Of a DNA stretch of 55,470 nt, positions 34,932-45,891 are shown piece by piece (within the stretch, counting starts at the first letter, position 1; each line of letters opens with the position of its first letter). The stretch spans positions 1 through 55,470 of the forward strand of contig CAMDPK010000023.1 in the NCBI GenBank assembly GCA_945904015.1, written 5' to 3'. Under the pieces are notes generated by a model. That model did not search any database and was not told where the DNA came from. It worked only from the letters and a program-made list of their open reading frames with translations. The position numbers were made by a program, and so were the translations under genes. The DNA is from Candidatus Kuenenia stuttgartensis. Its GTDB lineage: Bacteria; Planctomycetota; Planctomycetia; Planctomycetales; Planctomycetaceae.

Positions 34932-36107
34932 TCAAAACGTCACATCGACGCCAACATTCAGCGACTGAATCCAAAAATCGTTGTGATTCTCTTGGAAACC
35001 CGGACGTAGCGGTGTGGCCGCCGGATCTGCTGGCGGAAACAAGTTCGGATTCACGGTGAAGTCGATCTGATTGTCGGCTCGTGCACCCTTCGTCAAATAG
35101 ATCAACGAGTAGCCAAGTCGCAGATTCATGTTCGAGCGAAACTTCCACACCAAGTTGGCACCCGCTTCGGGCAGCACTGCAAAATCGTTACTGCTATGTT
35201 CGCCGATGTTGCTGCTCAACGCATAAACGCCACCGTTGGCCACCACTGGCGGAGGTGAACCGGCCACTGTCGTCGTGGTCTTTCCACGAATATCGACCGT
35301 GCGGTGCATGTTACCCACGGCCACTTTCGTCAGCACGTTTAACGACAATCGGTCACTCCACAGGTAACTCGTTCGCAGGCCAAGATCGAGACCGTTGAAT
35401 GAGTTCTTGGCGGAGAAACTATCTTGGCTGTCGATGCTCGCTCCCGGCATCGTCAACGAGTCGATGTGTTGCCGAATTCGCAGTCTGTCACTGAACGAGG
35501 CGAAGCGGTAGCCGAACATCGTGTCGAGCCGCAGTCCGGATTCTTGTTCCCAGATTTTCTCGGTTAGGTCGAGATTGAAGCTGTAGAAGTTGTCAACTTT
35601 CGACTCGACGTTGATCGTGCCGGTCGAGAGTCCCGGAAAGCCCACTAGCACCGAGGCGGCAGCGTCCGTCGTCGCATCAATGTAAGGCCGCGCCAGGATG
35701 AGATTGTGATCGGCCGAATCAAAAAAGAAGTTCGACGAGTTGCTCGACAGAAACATGAAACCGGCTTCGACACCGGTTCCGTACTCTTGATCGTAGATGA
35801 AACCAGCACCGAGACGAAAACCGGGCAGGAGTCCGCTGCTCTGAGTTCCACCAAGCAATGTCTCGGTTGACGGCTCACTCAGCAAACCCGCGACCAATTG
35901 ACCGGTCCCGGCCGGATTGGTCGTCACCAATGGAACGAGATTCGTCCTCGCCGCCCAACCGAACAGAAACTCACCCGTCACCCAGGCGCTGTCATCCGCT
36001 GGGAAAAACGTCAGCAGGTCTCTCGGTGGAGCCGCGCCGTCTTGAGCGCGAACCGACCCAATCCCGGCCAACAACAGCCCCAGAAGACACAGGATTCGTT
36101 TTGTCAT
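34932..36107 (-). CDS. BBP7-family outer-membrane beta-barrel protein
   Basis: The 391-residue protein has a signal peptide (ILCLLGLLLAGIGSVRAQD) and then WVTGEFLFGWAARTNLVPLVTTNP, the opening of the planctomycete BBP7 outer-membrane barrel family. Alternating amphipathic strands (LRLDTMFGYRFASFSDRL, GLDLGLRTSYLWSDRLSLNV, MNLRLGYSLIYLTKGARADN) lead to a C-terminus VDVTF, with the terminal Phe typical of barrel proteins inserted by BamA. The ATG at 36107 has GGAG upstream. A frame open to 36176 precedes the signal peptide and is rejected. It lies just downstream of the cyclophilin-repeat gene (66 bases) on the same strand, so they may be co-expressed. Confidence 0.88.
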   Translation of the reverse strand: MTKRILCLLGLLLAGIGSVRAQDGAAPPRDLLTFFPADDSAWVTGEFLFGWAARTNLVPLVTTNPAGTGQLVAGLLSEPSTETLLGGTQSSGLLPGFRLGAGFIYDQEYGTGVEAGFMFLSSNSSNFFFDSADHNLILARPYIDATTDAAASVLVGFPGLSTGTINVESKVDNFYSFNLDLTEKIWEQESGLRLDTMFGYRFASFSDRLRIRQHIDSLTMPGASIDSQDSFSAKNSFNGLDLGLRTSYLWSDRLSLNVLTKVAVGNMHRTVDIRGKTTTTVAGSPPPVVANGGVYALSSNIGEHSSNDFAVLPEAGANLVWKFRSNMNLRLGYSLIYLTKGARADNQIDFTVNPNLFPPADPAATPLRPGFQENHNDFWIQSLNVGVDVTF

Positions 36108-36172
36108 ATCGTCGCTCCATCGAATTCGCGGGTCCGTGAATTCGTTCCCGCCGCAGTCATCCTTGACCGCGA

Positions 36173-38860
36173 TCAACTGATCGTTTTGCTGGCCGAGACA
36201 AGGGTACCGTTGATCAAGCCATCGAACGGAGTCACCTCGACCGTAATGATACTTCCTACGGCCTCGGTACTGATCGTTCTCAAGTCGAGCGTGTTGGTCA
36301 GGCTGGTGGTGGCCGATGTCGTCTTCACGACTGTCGATCCCACTTTCCAGACGTAGGTCAGTTTGACTGGCTGGCCATTGACGTCCGCGGCTGTGGCTGT
36401 GGCCGTCAACACCGAATTGACACGGGGGTTGTTGGGCGACAGCGCAACCGTGGCCGTCGGTGCAGAATTGCTACTGGCGAGAACTCGCGTCGCGATGGCT
36501 TTCGTTCCATCCACGGTGCCGTCGTTCGGCGTGACTTCGACCGTAATGTTGTCGCCCGCGACTTCGATACCGATCGTTCTCAAGTCGAGCGTGTTGGTCC
36601 GGCTGGTGGTGGCCGATGTCGTCTTCACGACTGTTGATCCCACTTTCCAGACGTAGGTCAGTTTGACCGGCTGGCCATCGACGTCCGCGGCCGTGGCCTT
36701 GGCCGTCAGCACCGAATTGACGAAGGGGCTTTCGGGCGACAACGCGACCGTGACCGTCGGTGCAGAATTGACGAGAACTCGCGTCGCAGTGACTTTCGCT
36801 CCATTCACGGTGCCGTCGTTCGGCGTGACTTCGACCGTAACGTTGTTTCCCGGTACCTCAGTACCGATTGTGCTCAGGTCGAGCGTGTCGGTCAGAGTGG
36901 TGGTGGCCGGAGTCGTCTTCACGACCTTCGATCCCACTTTCCAGACGTAGGTCAGCTTCACGGTCTGGCCATTGACGTCCGCAGTCGTGGCCGTGGCGGT
37001 CAGCACCGAATTGACGGTGGGACTGTCGGGCGTCAACGCGACCGTGGCCGTCGGTGCGGAATTGCTGGCCACGAGAGTTCGCGTCGCGGTGACTTTCGTT
37101 CCATCCACGAATCCGTCGTTCGGCGTGACTTCGACGGTGATGACGTTTCCGACAGCCTCGGTGCTGATCGTGGTCAAGTCGAGCGTGTCGGTCGTGAGGG
37201 TGGGGTCCGATGCCGACTTCGATTGCGTCCTCACGACCGTCGATCCCACCTTCCAGACGTAGGTCAGACTGACCGGATCGCCGTCGCCGTCCACTGGCGT
37301 GGTCGCGGTCGCGGTGAGCGTCGAATTCACCACCGGCAGCGTGGGATTCAGGGCGACTGTTGTCGTGGGAGCGTCGTTGCCAACCGGAACGACATGCACT
37401 CGGAACGTCGTCGTCACGGATTCGCCAGCCAAGTCGGTCGCTCGGACAACAATCTCCGCTTGGCCGGATTGGCCAGCCATGGGCGTAACCTTCAATCGGT
37501 GGTTCTCGATCACGGCGGTGAACAGCGTCGTGTCGATGACCTCGACTGGCGAATCACCGGACATCAGCGAATAGCTGAGCACCTCGTTCCGACGAACGGT
37601 GTCGATGCCGAGAATTCGCAAGAAATTCTCGGGCGTCGCATCGGTCGGGAAAGTCTCGGTTGGGTCTGTCTCGTCCAAGTAATTTTCCAACGGCAAATCA
37701 CCGAACGAGCTATTGGTGCTCGACCGATTGCTGGTGTCCGTGTCGGCTAAGTTGAGCAGCACGCTGTTAGTGACGGTCCCGTCTGCTGTCGGCGTCGAAC
37801 CGGCGATTTTTCCGAAGACGGTGAAACCGCCGTTCTGAAAGTTGAGTCCGAGGGGGGATGTCCCACGGTTATCAGCCAGATTGAAGAAGAATTGGCTCGA
37901 CGCGCTGTTCTGGTCGCCGCCGACTTTCGCCATCGCAATCGTGTTGGCGAAGTTCGACCGAGTCGTTGCATTGAACTCGTTTTGAATCGTGGGATCGGTG
38001 CTGACCGGCGAGAACATGTCCGTGGCGTCGTCAAAAGAGAATCCGCCTCCCTGCAGCACGAAGTCATCGATCAATCGATGGAAGATTGTGTCGTTGTATC
38101 GCCCCGAATTGGCATACTCGTAAAAGTTCGCCACGGTGATTGGCGCTTCTTCGTCGAACAGCTCGACGTTGATGTTGCCAGCGACGACGCCAACAGACGT
38201 CCGAAACTGCACTTCGCTGTTTTCAAAGTCTTGGTCGGTGAAGATTCCCGCCAGGTCCACGGTTTTCGGAGTCTGTGATGCGGTCGTGAACGAAACGTCC
38301 AAGCTCACCGCTCCCAACACGGTGGGAATTTCGTTGCCGTTCCGGCCACTGCCTGCCGCTTCAAGTGGCAACGTCGCAGTCGTGGACGTGTTCAAGAATT
38401 GACGCAACGACAGAACCGCCGGCTTCAGTCCCCCCAGAGCGATGTCCTTGGTGACAGTGTCAAATTCATCATCGACCTCGACAGCAACGGGCACTGCCGA
38501 ACCGGTCAATTGAGCCCCCGGATCGGCGGTCAGTGTGTAGGTTCCTGCCGGGACACGAAAGAAAGAAAACTTGCCATTGGCATCGGTCGTCACTGTCTCG
38601 TTGAAGGCGGTGCCGCCGACGTTCGACAACGTCATGACGATGCCGCGGGCGGCCACCTCGCCCGTGTCTTTTAGGGTATTGCTGTTCGCGTCAATAAAGG
38701 TCACACCGCTGACGATCGCGTTTCCCGCCAGTAATGCTCGGCCTTCCAACCTCTCGGCACTTGCGGCTGGCGCGCGCCGTGACAACGGTCGGCGACGGTG
38801 CCGAATTCCCTTCTTGCAAGTTCCCAGCCAATCGCTCAATCGCCAAGTCATCGAAGGCAT
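36173..38860 (-). CDS. Surface protein with SdrD-B-like, cyclophilin and tandem Ig-like repeat domains
   Basis: The 895-residue protein starts at the ATG at 38860, which has GGAG 9 bases upstream. The basic N-terminus carries [13 protein letters not shown], the planctomycete LExR surface-protein motif. An SdrD-B-like domain follows ([20 protein letters not shown]). Then comes a cyclophilin domain at about 180-350 ([32 protein letters not shown]), keeping the Arg, Gln and Phe of the active site. A cadherin/Ig-like segment follows, and finally four tandem repeats of about 100 residues ([43 protein letters not shown]). It is exported and likely cell-surface bound. A peptidyl-prolyl isomerase in such a protein is unusual. 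The role is unknown. Confidence 0.82.
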   Translation of the reverse strand: MPSMTWRLSDWLGTCKKGIRHRRRPLSRRAPAASAERLEGRALLAGNAIVSGVTFIDANSNTLKDTGEVAARGIVMTLSNVGGTAFNETVTTDANGKFSFFRVPAGTYTLTADPGAQLTGSAVPVAVEVDDEFDTVTKDIALGGLKPAVLSLRQFLNTSTTATLPLEAAGSGRNGNEIPTVLGAVSLDVSFTTASQTPKTVDLAGIFTDQDFENSEVQFRTSVGVVAGNINVELFDEEAPITVANFYEYANSGRYNDTIFHRLIDDFVLQGGGFSFDDATDMFSPVSTDPTIQNEFNATTRSNFANTIAMAKVGGDQNSASSQFFFNLADNRGTSPLGLNFQNGGFTVFGKIAGSTPTADGTVTNSVLLNLADTDTSNRSSTNSSFGDLPLENYLDETDPTETFPTDATPENFLRILGIDTVRRNEVLSYSLMSGDSPVEVIDTTLFTAVIENHRLKVTPMAGQSGQAEIVVRATDLAGESVTTTFRVHVVPVGNDAPTTTVALNPTLPVVNSTLTATATTPVDGDGDPVSLTYVWKVGSTVVRTQSKSASDPTLTTDTLDLTTISTEAVGNVITVEVTPNDGFVDGTKVTATRTLVASNSAPTATVALTPDSPTVNSVLTATATTADVNGQTVKLTYVWKVGSKVVKTTPATTTLTDTLDLSTIGTEVPGNNVTVEVTPNDGTVNGAKVTATRVLVNSAPTVTVALSPESPFVNSVLTAKATAADVDGQPVKLTYVWKVGSTVVKTTSATTSRTNTLDLRTIGIEVAGDNITVEVTPNDGTVDGTKAIATRVLASSNSAPTATVALSPNNPRVNSVLTATATAADVNGQPVKLTYVWKVGSTVVKTTSATTSLTNTLDLRTISTEAVGSIITVEVTPFDGLINGTLVSASKTIS
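36190..37400. repeat. Tandem ~300-bp repeats coding the Ig-like modules
   Basis: Four adjacent units lie at the 3' end of the cyclophilin-repeat gene. Bases 36301-36360 and 36601-36660 differ at one position in 60, and the surrounding 200 bases are nearly as similar. The next copy starts exactly 300 bases on and is more diverged, and the fourth more so. The gradient implies recent duplication or gene conversion between the two 3' units. Confidence 0.88.
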
Positions 38861-39206
38861 CTGCCATCTCCATTCCGCGCCCGCAAGTTTGAATGATTCC
38901 TGTTGCACGTCCGCAGCACTCTGAACGGCAAAATCTGCCGCACCAGAATCCGACTTTGACGAATACGAAAACAATACCGGCGCTGGAGAGACTATCGTCA
39001 ACGGCATCTTCCGTAATTCACACAAAGATTGCCGAGACCGAATTGTTGAGCGGCACAGTTTCGCAATTCGGCGAGCAACAGGACGAGCGGAGCCGCAACC
39101 AAAGGCGAGCGGGGGACGTGAGTCCCCCGAGGTCACGCATCGTGTCGTCGACTCACCGAACCACTCGGGGGATTGACATCCCCCGCTCGCCGGGTAGCGG
39201 AACCGC
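38861..39206. other. Intergenic region upstream of the cyclophilin-repeat gene
   Basis: These 346 bases separate two same-strand surface-protein genes. The right part is a palindromic element (39104-39191). The remaining 240 bases are less GC-rich than nearby genes and should hold the promoter of the gene starting at 38860. A frame is open through it on the minus strand, but with no family features. No RNA gene is recognisable. Confidence 0.45.
39104..39191. repeat. REPIN-like palindromic element, family F
   Basis: The arms GGCGAGCGGGGGACGTGAGT and the near-complement ending ATCCCCCGCTCGCC span 88 bases. Each arm has an internal hairpin around GGGGGA/TCCCCC. It follows the stop of the 1780-residue protein gene by about 15 bases on its downstream side, so it may double as a terminator. 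Confidence 0.9.
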
Positions 39207-42200
39207 TTAGATCTGCCCCGTGAGGTAGTAGTACTCCAGCAACTCTGCGAGTGTGCGCGGGACTTCGCGCGGCGGCAGGTCGCGCTGGCCGGTGCCCGGT
39301 TGGATCGGGACCGTCGGGTCGAGGAAGACTTTCAGCGAGATCGACGTCGTGTTGCCGGCCAGGTCACGGATGTTGAAAGTGATCTCCAGATATTGCTTGC
39401 CGCTGGCGTCGGTTTTGATCGTGAGGCTCTTCAAATCTTTGAACTCGCGGCGGAAGTGCATCTCGCCGAAGCTGTCGTCGAACACGGTGCCACGGATCAC
39501 GATGCCGAATTGCAGCCCCAGCGGATTCACGCGCAGATCGCTCTTCGGATCGAGTGTGAACGTCGGAGCTTTCGTGTCGCCGTAGACGAAGAAGGTCCGC
39601 GTCTGGCCGTCGATGGGGCGAGTCACCAAGTTCCAGCCTTCACGGATCGGCGTGGTCGTCTTCTCGGTGATGTGGTCGCCGCGAGCGTTCTCGTAGCTCA
39701 GTGTGTAGCTGTTCGGCTCGTTCGTGTACTTGTCGCTGTGCAGTTCCAGGTCCGGCAGATAGGTCGCTCGTGAACCAACGAGTCCGTTGATGCCCGCGAC
39801 GACCACCGCATCGGCCGGAGCGACGACTCCGCCCGGAGCGATGCCGAACTCGGCCCACAACTGCGAATTGGTCTTGCCGACGATCTCCGGCGGCAGCCAC
39901 GTCAGCGTCTCCGTCGCGGTCGTCGGGAACGGTACGTAATCGGCCGCTTGCTTGAAGTAGTAAACCTGATGGTCGTTGAACCGCACCGTTCCCAGACGCA
40001 CGATGTCGGGACTGAAGTAGGTTTCCAAGTCGCGATTCTTCAGGCTGATTTCGCCGTTCAAGTAAATCTCGAATTGCTGACGACCGTTGAGCTGCTGTGC
40101 GGTCAACGGCAGGAACTGCGGATCGCCGACGATGTCCACCGTGCGGATCGTGTCCTCGGTGCTGCTGATCTCGATGCCACGCACGGTGCGGAAGACGCCG
40201 TCACGGATGACAGTCGCGCGGTTGACAGGCACGTCGATGCCGACTTCCCAGCCTTCGGCGTGGACGTTTTCGTAAGTCATGTTGTTGGTGACGTTGTTGC
40301 GGTCGAAGGCCGTGCCCCACACGCCCCAGCCGTTCATCTGGCCCAGGACCGTGGCGTTGCGGATCGTCGTGCGGCCGGTATACGGGTTGAAGAAGCCCTG
40401 ACCGCCGGTGTTCCAGGTCGTCGTGTTGTCGATGAACGACTGCCCGTCGTTCATGTGCGTCAGATGGAACCAGGTTTCCAGACCCGTCCCCGATGCAAAC
40501 GCGATGTTGCCGTCGACTCTCTTCAGCGGGACGGTGCCGACCGGGACGGTCTTGCGACCGGCGGCGAGGCTGGGATCGACGAGGTTGGCCGCGTCGAATT
40601 CCGCTTCGCTGCTGGCCGTGAAGAAGATGATGCCGGCCTCGGCGTTGCTGGCGGCGATGTTGTCGACCAACTCGACGCCTGGACCCTGCAGCCAGAAGCC
40701 GTGGCCGCCGTGGCCGAAGTCGAAGATGTCTTGCCGATCTTCGAGTCCGTCACCAGAGCCTTCGCTGCGAATCGACAGATTGCGGACCATCGAACCAATC
40801 TCGTTGCCGATCTCGGTGACGAAGCTTGCCCCCTGCACGTTGAACGCGACGTTGTCGAGCATGTTCACATTGCTGTCGTGATTGACCATGCCCCAGCCCG
40901 GACTATCGACGACCGCGCTGCCGCTGATGTGAGCCGGCGTCTTCGTGCCATCGACTCCGGTGCGGTGGAAGTGGACCGCGTACCTGCCGCGCGGATTCAG
41001 TCCGGTTGTTGCCAGCAGTTTGCCGTCTTCGCCGAAGACCGGATCGTTGATCGGATTCCGCTTGTCGGTGCGACCCAGACCGTAAAAGCCGACGTTTTCG
41101 ACATGCACGTTGTTGCTGTGCATGAACATCACATGCCCGCGTCGCTGCGTGATCGCGGGGTTCTGCGACATGATGACGACGTTGCGGTTCATGTCGGCGA
41201 TATAAACCTTTAGGCCGAAGCCTTCCGGCGGTGTGTGATTGAACTTCAACCCTTGAGTGCCGGCGACATCGTCGTCCGCGTCGACCGTGATCGTATTGCC
41301 GTTGATCGCGACCAGCTTGAGTTCTTCGTCCTGCTTGGCCTCGATATCGGTGGTCGTGCCGGTCAGGACCAACCGGTCGCCGACACGCCAATTCGTCGGG
41401 ACACTGTCGAGCGTCAATTGCGTCGCTCCCTTGCGCACGCCATTCAGCGACACGAAGGGCGTGACCGTCTCGCCGTGCATCTCGACCGCACCGTGCGAGA
41501 TCACGCCGCGGCTGAGTTGCAGCGGATCCCAGGTCTGGTCGATGTCTTGGCCACTGTCGGCGATGACGATGCGCGCCGCCACGCCGCTGGCGATCGGATT
41601 CGCCGTCGTGCCGATGTGCAGAGTGCCGGCCGCATCGACGACGACTGTCTCGACCAGCATCTGCGTGTCGATGTCTGTCTCAAATTCGAGCGTGCCGTCG
41701 ATGCGAACCCACTTCATGGCGTTGTTCTGCACCGCGTCGAACGTGACCGTGTGCCCAGCGGAAACCAGCACTTGAGCCGCCCCGCTCGGAATGAGTCCAT
41801 TCTGCCAAGTCGTCGAATCGTTCCAATCGCCGCTGGCGATGGTGACAAACGTCGCCGCCTCGCGCGGCACGAGCGCGAACAGCGCGAGATGCTCGCTGCG
41901 TTTCGCGGGATCGTCCTGATGCGGACCCGTCGTCGGCGCGGGAGACGGCGTGTCGTGGTCATGCCCGTCAGCGTGGCCTTCCGGAGAGAACATGCCGGCA
42001 TCCAACCCCGCGATCTGCGCATTGACGTGCTCCGGCATCGCCAGCATTTGCTCGCGAGACAACGCCGCCTGAGCCTCATCGCTCATCTGCCGGAATTCCC
42101 AGCCGCTGTTGAACATCGCCATCTGATCGGTGGTCAGATTCGTCACCTGCTCGGCGTTGAGCAAGTGGAAATACCACGCATTGTCGATCGCCTGAATCTG

Positions 42201-44549
42201 CTCGACAGTCAGTTGATCGCGCTGCGTCGAAATCAACAGGTCGATCGCGACAATGGCCGTGTTGATCGCCTGTATTTGTTCGGCGGTCAGTCCAGCTCGC
42301 ACGTCTTCGGGAATCTGTCCGAAATACCAGCCATTCGGAATCGACGCGATCTGAGTCGTCAGCAGGTCGTCGATTTGATCGACGTGCAGATGATCGAAGT
42401 CCCAATACTCGACGTCGTGGATTTGATCGACCGACAGCCAGCCGATTTGCGGATCGGTCAGCTTGTCGAGTCCCACGACCTCGATGTTCAACGCCTGAAT
42501 CTGCGGCGCAGTCAGTACCGCGCGGGCGTCGACCGGCATCTGGCCGAACCACCAACCGTTGTCGATGGCCGCAAGTTGCTCGGCGGTCAGGTGTGGAGCC
42601 TGTGTCGGCGTCATCTGATCGAAGTCGTGGAACTTGACCTCGTGAATTTGGTCCGGCGTCAGCGCATTGACCTGCGGGCGCGTTAGCCCGTCGAGTCCAA
42701 TGTCTTCGATATCGAGCGACCGCACTTGAACCGCCGTCAACGCCGCGCGGGCCGCCGCCGGGATTTGCCCGAACCACCAACTGTTGTCGATGCTGGCAAG
42801 TTGCTCGGCCGTCAGCCACGGAGTCTGCGTCGCGCTGAGATACCGGAAGTCGTCGTAATCCAGCGACTGTACTTGAGCTTTCGTCAGCATCCCGCGCTGC
42901 GCGACCGTCAGATTGCCCAAGCCGACTTCGTGGACGTTCAACGCCTGCACTTGCACGCTGGTCAACGCCGCGCGAGCCGCCGCCGGGATTTGCCCGAACC
43001 ACCAGCCGTTGTCGATGCTGGCAATCTGACCGACCGTCAGCAACGGAATCTGTGACGCGGTCAGATATTTGAAATCGTCGTAGCTCAGCCGCTGCACTTG
43101 AGCGGTCGTGAGCTGCTTCACCTGGGCCGCCGTCAACAGGTTCAACCCGACAACATCGACTCGCAAAGCCTGCACCTGCGCCGGCTTCAAGGCCGCACGA
43201 GCCTCGGCCGAGATCCGGCCGAACCACCACTCGTTGTCGATGGACCCGATCTGAGCCGCCGTCAGGCTGACGATCTGCGCCGGGCCGAGAGATGGGAACT
43301 GCCACATGGACAAGGACTGAATCTGCGGCACGCTGAGTTGCGAAATCTGCTTCGCAGTCAGCCCGCTGAGACCGATTTCGCCGACCCTCAACGCCTGCAC
43401 CTGCGTCGCAGTCAGAGCGGCTCGCGTCGCGGCCGGGATTCGCTCGAACCACCACTGGCCGGGGATGCTCGCGAGTTGGTCCGAAGACAGCGAGACGATC
43501 TGCGCCGGAGTTAGGTCCGGGAAGTCCCAATAATTCAGCGCCTGAATTTGGACGACCGACAAAAACGTCGTTTGTGGATCGGTCAGCCAGTCGATGCCGG
43601 TCGAGCCGACCATCAACGCCTTGACCTGCCCTGCCGTCAGCGCGGCTCGCGCCTCATTCGACATTTGCTCAAACGACCAGCTTCCCGACGTGCCCGCGAT
43701 CTGCTGAGCGGTCAAGAAGGGGACTTGAGCCGGTGTGAGGTCATCGAACTGCCACGGCTGCATCGCGCGAATCTGTCCGACAGTCAGGCTTCCAACTTGC
43801 TGAGTTGCCAGAGCCGCCGAATTCGCCACCGCACCCACAAAAGCCGTCCATTGCGCTGCCGTCAGCGACTTCGCCTGCGACGGCATGAGCTGCGCGATGT
43901 CTTTCGGCTTGAGCGACTGAATCTGTGCGACCGTCAACGCCTCGATCTGTTTGTCGGTCAGCAGGCTCAATCCAACGTCCGCGACCTTCAGCAACCGAAT
44001 CTGATCGGCCGTCAGCGATTCTCGGCTGGCCGCCGGCATCGTGCGGAGCAACTTGTCGTTCGTGATCGTTTTGACTTGAGTCGCCGTCAGCGACGGAATC
44101 TGACTCGGTCGCAGCAACGGGAAGTCGGCAACCTTCAGCGATTGAATCTGCGCGACGGTCAGCGCTTCGATCTGTCCCGGCGTCAGTCCAAGCAGTCCGG
44201 TCTTGCCGACGCTGATCTGTCGAACTTGATCCGGCGACAACGCCGAGCGAGCCTCGGCCGTCATCGCGTTCAGTTGCTTGCTGGTCGTGATGCTTTGAAT
44301 CTGCGTGGCGGTCAGGAATTGCACTTCGATTGGTTGCAGCGTCTTGAACTGATCGACCTTCAACGCTTGCACGCGAGTCTGCATCGCGGCCAACTCTGCC
44401 GGAGTCAGCGTGACCGCGCTCATCACCGTGCGGACTTCGAGCACCTCCAAAGACCAAGATTGGTCTTGTCGGCAACGACGTCGAGCCTGCCGATTGCGAA
44501 TTCTCTTGATCCAGTTCAACGGCAACCACGAGCGTTTGGCGAACAGCAT
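39207..44549 (-). CDS. Giant repeat protein with G8 domain and beta-helix
   Basis: The 1780-residue protein has a basic N-terminus ending in the LExR-type motif ([12 protein letters not shown]). Residues about 50-850 are 11-12 copies of a roughly 75-residue repeat built of L(T/S)xxQ(I/V)xxL words. Each copy has a WWFGxI(P/S)xxARAAL(T/K) block ([24 protein letters not shown]). A His/Asp-rich linker ([12 protein letters not shown]) leads to a G8 domain at about 900-1030 ([32 protein letters not shown]). A right-handed beta-helix follows at about 1100-1500 ([22 protein letters not shown]). The C-terminus is beta-rich. G8 plus beta-helix resembles the CEMIP/TMEM2 hyaluronan-degrading architecture, so glycan binding or cleavage is a fair guess. 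GGAG precedes the ATG. Confidence 0.85.
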   Translation of the reverse strand: MLFAKRSWLPLNWIKRIRNRQARRRCRQDQSWSLEVLEVRTVMSAVTLTPAELAAMQTRVQALKVDQFKTLQPIEVQFLTATQIQSITTSKQLNAMTAEARSALSPDQVRQISVGKTGLLGLTPGQIEALTVAQIQSLKVADFPLLRPSQIPSLTATQVKTITNDKLLRTMPAASRESLTADQIRLLKVADVGLSLLTDKQIEALTVAQIQSLKPKDIAQLMPSQAKSLTAAQWTAFVGAVANSAALATQQVGSLTVGQIRAMQPWQFDDLTPAQVPFLTAQQIAGTSGSWSFEQMSNEARAALTAGQVKALMVGSTGIDWLTDPQTTFLSVVQIQALNYWDFPDLTPAQIVSLSSDQLASIPGQWWFERIPAATRAALTATQVQALRVGEIGLSGLTAKQISQLSVPQIQSLSMWQFPSLGPAQIVSLTAAQIGSIDNEWWFGRISAEARAALKPAQVQALRVDVVGLNLLTAAQVKQLTTAQVQRLSYDDFKYLTASQIPLLTVGQIASIDNGWWFGQIPAAARAALTSVQVQALNVHEVGLGNLTVAQRGMLTKAQVQSLDYDDFRYLSATQTPWLTAEQLASIDNSWWFGQIPAAARAALTAVQVRSLDIEDIGLDGLTRPQVNALTPDQIHEVKFHDFDQMTPTQAPHLTAEQLAAIDNGWWFGQMPVDARAVLTAPQIQALNIEVVGLDKLTDPQIGWLSVDQIHDVEYWDFDHLHVDQIDDLLTTQIASIPNGWYFGQIPEDVRAGLTAEQIQAINTAIVAIDLLISTQRDQLTVEQIQAIDNAWYFHLLNAEQVTNLTTDQMAMFNSGWEFRQMSDEAQAALSREQMLAMPEHVNAQIAGLDAGMFSPEGHADGHDHDTPSPAPTTGPHQDDPAKRSEHLALFALVPREAATFVTIASGDWNDSTTWQNGLIPSGAAQVLVSAGHTVTFDAVQNNAMKWVRIDGTLEFETDIDTQMLVETVVVDAAGTLHIGTTANPIASGVAARIVIADSGQDIDQTWDPLQLSRGVISHGAVEMHGETVTPFVSLNGVRKGATQLTLDSVPTNWRVGDRLVLTGTTTDIEAKQDEELKLVAINGNTITVDADDDVAGTQGLKFNHTPPEGFGLKVYIADMNRNVVIMSQNPAITQRRGHVMFMHSNNVHVENVGFYGLGRTDKRNPINDPVFGEDGKLLATTGLNPRGRYAVHFHRTGVDGTKTPAHISGSAVVDSPGWGMVNHDSNVNMLDNVAFNVQGASFVTEIGNEIGSMVRNLSIRSEGSGDGLEDRQDIFDFGHGGHGFWLQGPGVELVDNIAASNAEAGIIFFTASSEAEFDAANLVDPSLAAGRKTVPVGTVPLKRVDGNIAFASGTGLETWFHLTHMNDGQSFIDNTTTWNTGGQGFFNPYTGRTTIRNATVLGQMNGWGVWGTAFDRNNVTNNMTYENVHAEGWEVGIDVPVNRATVIRDGVFRTVRGIEISSTEDTIRTVDIVGDPQFLPLTAQQLNGRQQFEIYLNGEISLKNRDLETYFSPDIVRLGTVRFNDHQVYYFKQAADYVPFPTTATETLTWLPPEIVGKTNSQLWAEFGIAPGGVVAPADAVVVAGINGLVGSRATYLPDLELHSDKYTNEPNSYTLSYENARGDHITEKTTTPIREGWNLVTRPIDGQTRTFFVYGDTKAPTFTLDPKSDLRVNPLGLQFGIVIRGTVFDDSFGEMHFRREFKDLKSLTIKTDASGKQYLEITFNIRDLAGNTTSISLKVFLDPTVPIQPGTGQRDLPPREVPRTLAELLEYYYLTGQI

Positions 44550-44897
44550 GGTGTCAGACTCCAGCCCTAAGAAGTGATGAAAGCGAGGGCGGCTGAAAAT
44601 TCGGTGTTGTCGGCGAGTGCCTTCTCAACAGATAAGTCACCGATCAACGAAGTGCGACGCGCATGAGCCGCGAGTTCACAATCCTCGCGGAAACCCGCAC
44701 GAAAACGGGGTTCGGACGAGACTCGACCCTGTCTGTTGTGCAGATTGCGTTCGGCGGCTTCGTGCAATGTGCGAAGGACCGAGCAGTCGGATACTCTGCC
44801 GCCGCTGAAGAAGAAGAAGTAGATCGGACGCCTACGTCCGATCAATCGACCGGACGTAGGCGTCCGGTCTACGAAACGCATCGTGAGAGACAACTTC
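44550..44897. other. Divergent intergenic region between giant protein and dehydrogenase genes
   Basis: These 348 bases separate two divergent starts and should hold both promoters, which I cannot place. The right end is a palindromic element (44819-44872), whose edge is 26 bases from the dehydrogenase ATG. Small open frames here have no supporting features. Confidence 0.45.
44819..44872. repeat. REPIN-like palindromic element, family D
   Basis: GTAGATCGGACGCCTACGTC and the complement, 54 bases in all, with an eight-base spacer region. It has the same core as the copy read in frame in the oxidase gene at 9431-9482. Here it is intergenic, upstream of a dehydrogenase gene. Confidence 0.9.
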
Positions 44898-45800
44898 ATG
44901 AGTGGTCGAACCGGCAATCCAGAGCGGCCTGCAACGATCGGCTTGATCGGGTTGGGCCTGATCGGGTCGGCGGTGGCGGAACGATTGCTCGCGGCCGGAC
45001 ACACGGTGATCGGTTTCGACGTGTCTGAGGAAGCTCGGCTCAAACTGAGTCAACAGGGCGGAGTGCGCACGGCGACGCCAGCGGAAGTCGCGGAGGAAGC
45101 GGACATCGTGTGGCTCGCGCTGCCGAACGACACGATCTCGCTCGAAGTGCTGCGCGACATCGACGGCAGTTTACGTGCCGGGCACATCATCGCCGACTTG
45201 GGGACCGGTGATCCGCGCACGGCAGAATCGCTCGCGGAGCAGCTTGATGATCGCGGTGTGAAGTTTTTGGACGCGACGATCTCAGGCAGTAGTGCTCAGG
45301 TGCGGCGCGGCGATGTGCTGGTGATGGTCGGCGGCGACGAGTCCGCGTTCGGTGTCTGCCAGCGTTTATTCGAGACGTTCGCCTGGCAAGTCCGTCTCAT
45401 CGGGCCGAGCGGTCGTGGAGCCTGGATGAAGTTGGTGACGAATCTCGTGCTCGGCTTGAATCGCGCGGCACTGGCCGAGGGACTTGCCTTTGCGGAATCG
45501 CTTGGACTCGATCCCGCGACGGCGTTGAGTGTGCTCCGCGACAGCATGGCGTACTCGCGGATCATGGACACGAAAGGTCCGAAGATGGTCGCTCGCGACT
45601 TCACGCCAGAGGCTCGGCTATCGCAGCATCTCAAAGACGTCCGCCTGATCCGCGAAGCCGCGGAGCGAGTCGGACAGCCATTGCCGCTGACCGACGAGCA
45701 TCAACGTCTGCTGGAACTGGCCGAATCGCTCGGACTCGGCAGTCTCGACAACAGCGCGATCCTCGAAGTGCTGCGAGGTTCGGATCGGCCACCAAAGTAA
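44898..45800 (+). CDS. 3-hydroxyisobutyrate-dehydrogenase-like NAD(P) oxidoreductase
   Basis: The 300-residue protein belongs to the beta-hydroxyacid dehydrogenase family. It has a Rossmann site near the start (IGLIGLGLIGSAVAERLLAAG) and the substrate-binding DATISGSSAQVRRGDVLVMVGG (DxxxSGG-like with an S-S variation). The catalytic-lysine segment GAWMKLVTNLVLGLNRAALAE follows, and the C-terminal helices end LPLTDEHQRLLELAESLGLG. Family members reduce or oxidise short hydroxy acids such as tartronate semialdehyde. The ATG at 44898 follows GAGAG; a GTG at 44883 is possible. Its stop codon (45798-45800) lies inside a palindromic element that separates it from convergent recQ. Confidence 0.9.
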   Translation: MSGRTGNPERPATIGLIGLGLIGSAVAERLLAAGHTVIGFDVSEEARLKLSQQGGVRTATPAEVAEEADIVWLALPNDTISLEVLRDIDGSLRAGHIIADLGTGDPRTAESLAEQLDDRGVKFLDATISGSSAQVRRGDVLVMVGGDESAFGVCQRLFETFAWQVRLIGPSGRGAWMKLVTNLVLGLNRAALAEGLAFAESLGLDPATALSVLRDSMAYSRIMDTKGPKMVARDFTPEARLSQHLKDVRLIREAAERVGQPLPLTDEHQRLLELAESLGLGSLDNSAILEVLRGSDRPPK

Positions 45801-45886
45801 CCCGAAGCGTCAGCGAGGGCGGGCGCTCCGAGCGACCATGATCGAAGTCTGTTGAAGCGTTCGCCCACGCTCACGCTTCGGGTTAC
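45797..45886. repeat. REPIN-like palindromic element, family B
   Basis: The arms GTAACCCGAAGCGTCAGCGA and the near-complement ending ACGCTTCGGGTTAC total 90 bases. The TAA of the dehydrogenase gene is the element's own GTAA. It fills the gap to the convergent recQ gene (stop at 45892) and could terminate transcription from both directions. Confidence 0.92.
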
Positions 45887-45891
45887 TTTTT

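Noticed and set aside
38861..39136. A 92-codon N-terminal extension of the cyclophilin-repeat protein
   Set aside because: The extension runs into a palindromic element. The ATG at 38860 has a good GGAG and places the LExR motif at a normal distance.
39207..44549. Regular spacing of repeats considered as a CRISPR-like array
   Set aside because: The repeats are about 225 bp, coding throughout and gradually diverged, with no spacers and no cas genes.
44820..44872. Palindromes considered as transcription-factor operators
   Set aside because: The same sequences recur inside coding genes in frame and in intergenic sites with no shared function, so a mobile-element explanation fits better.
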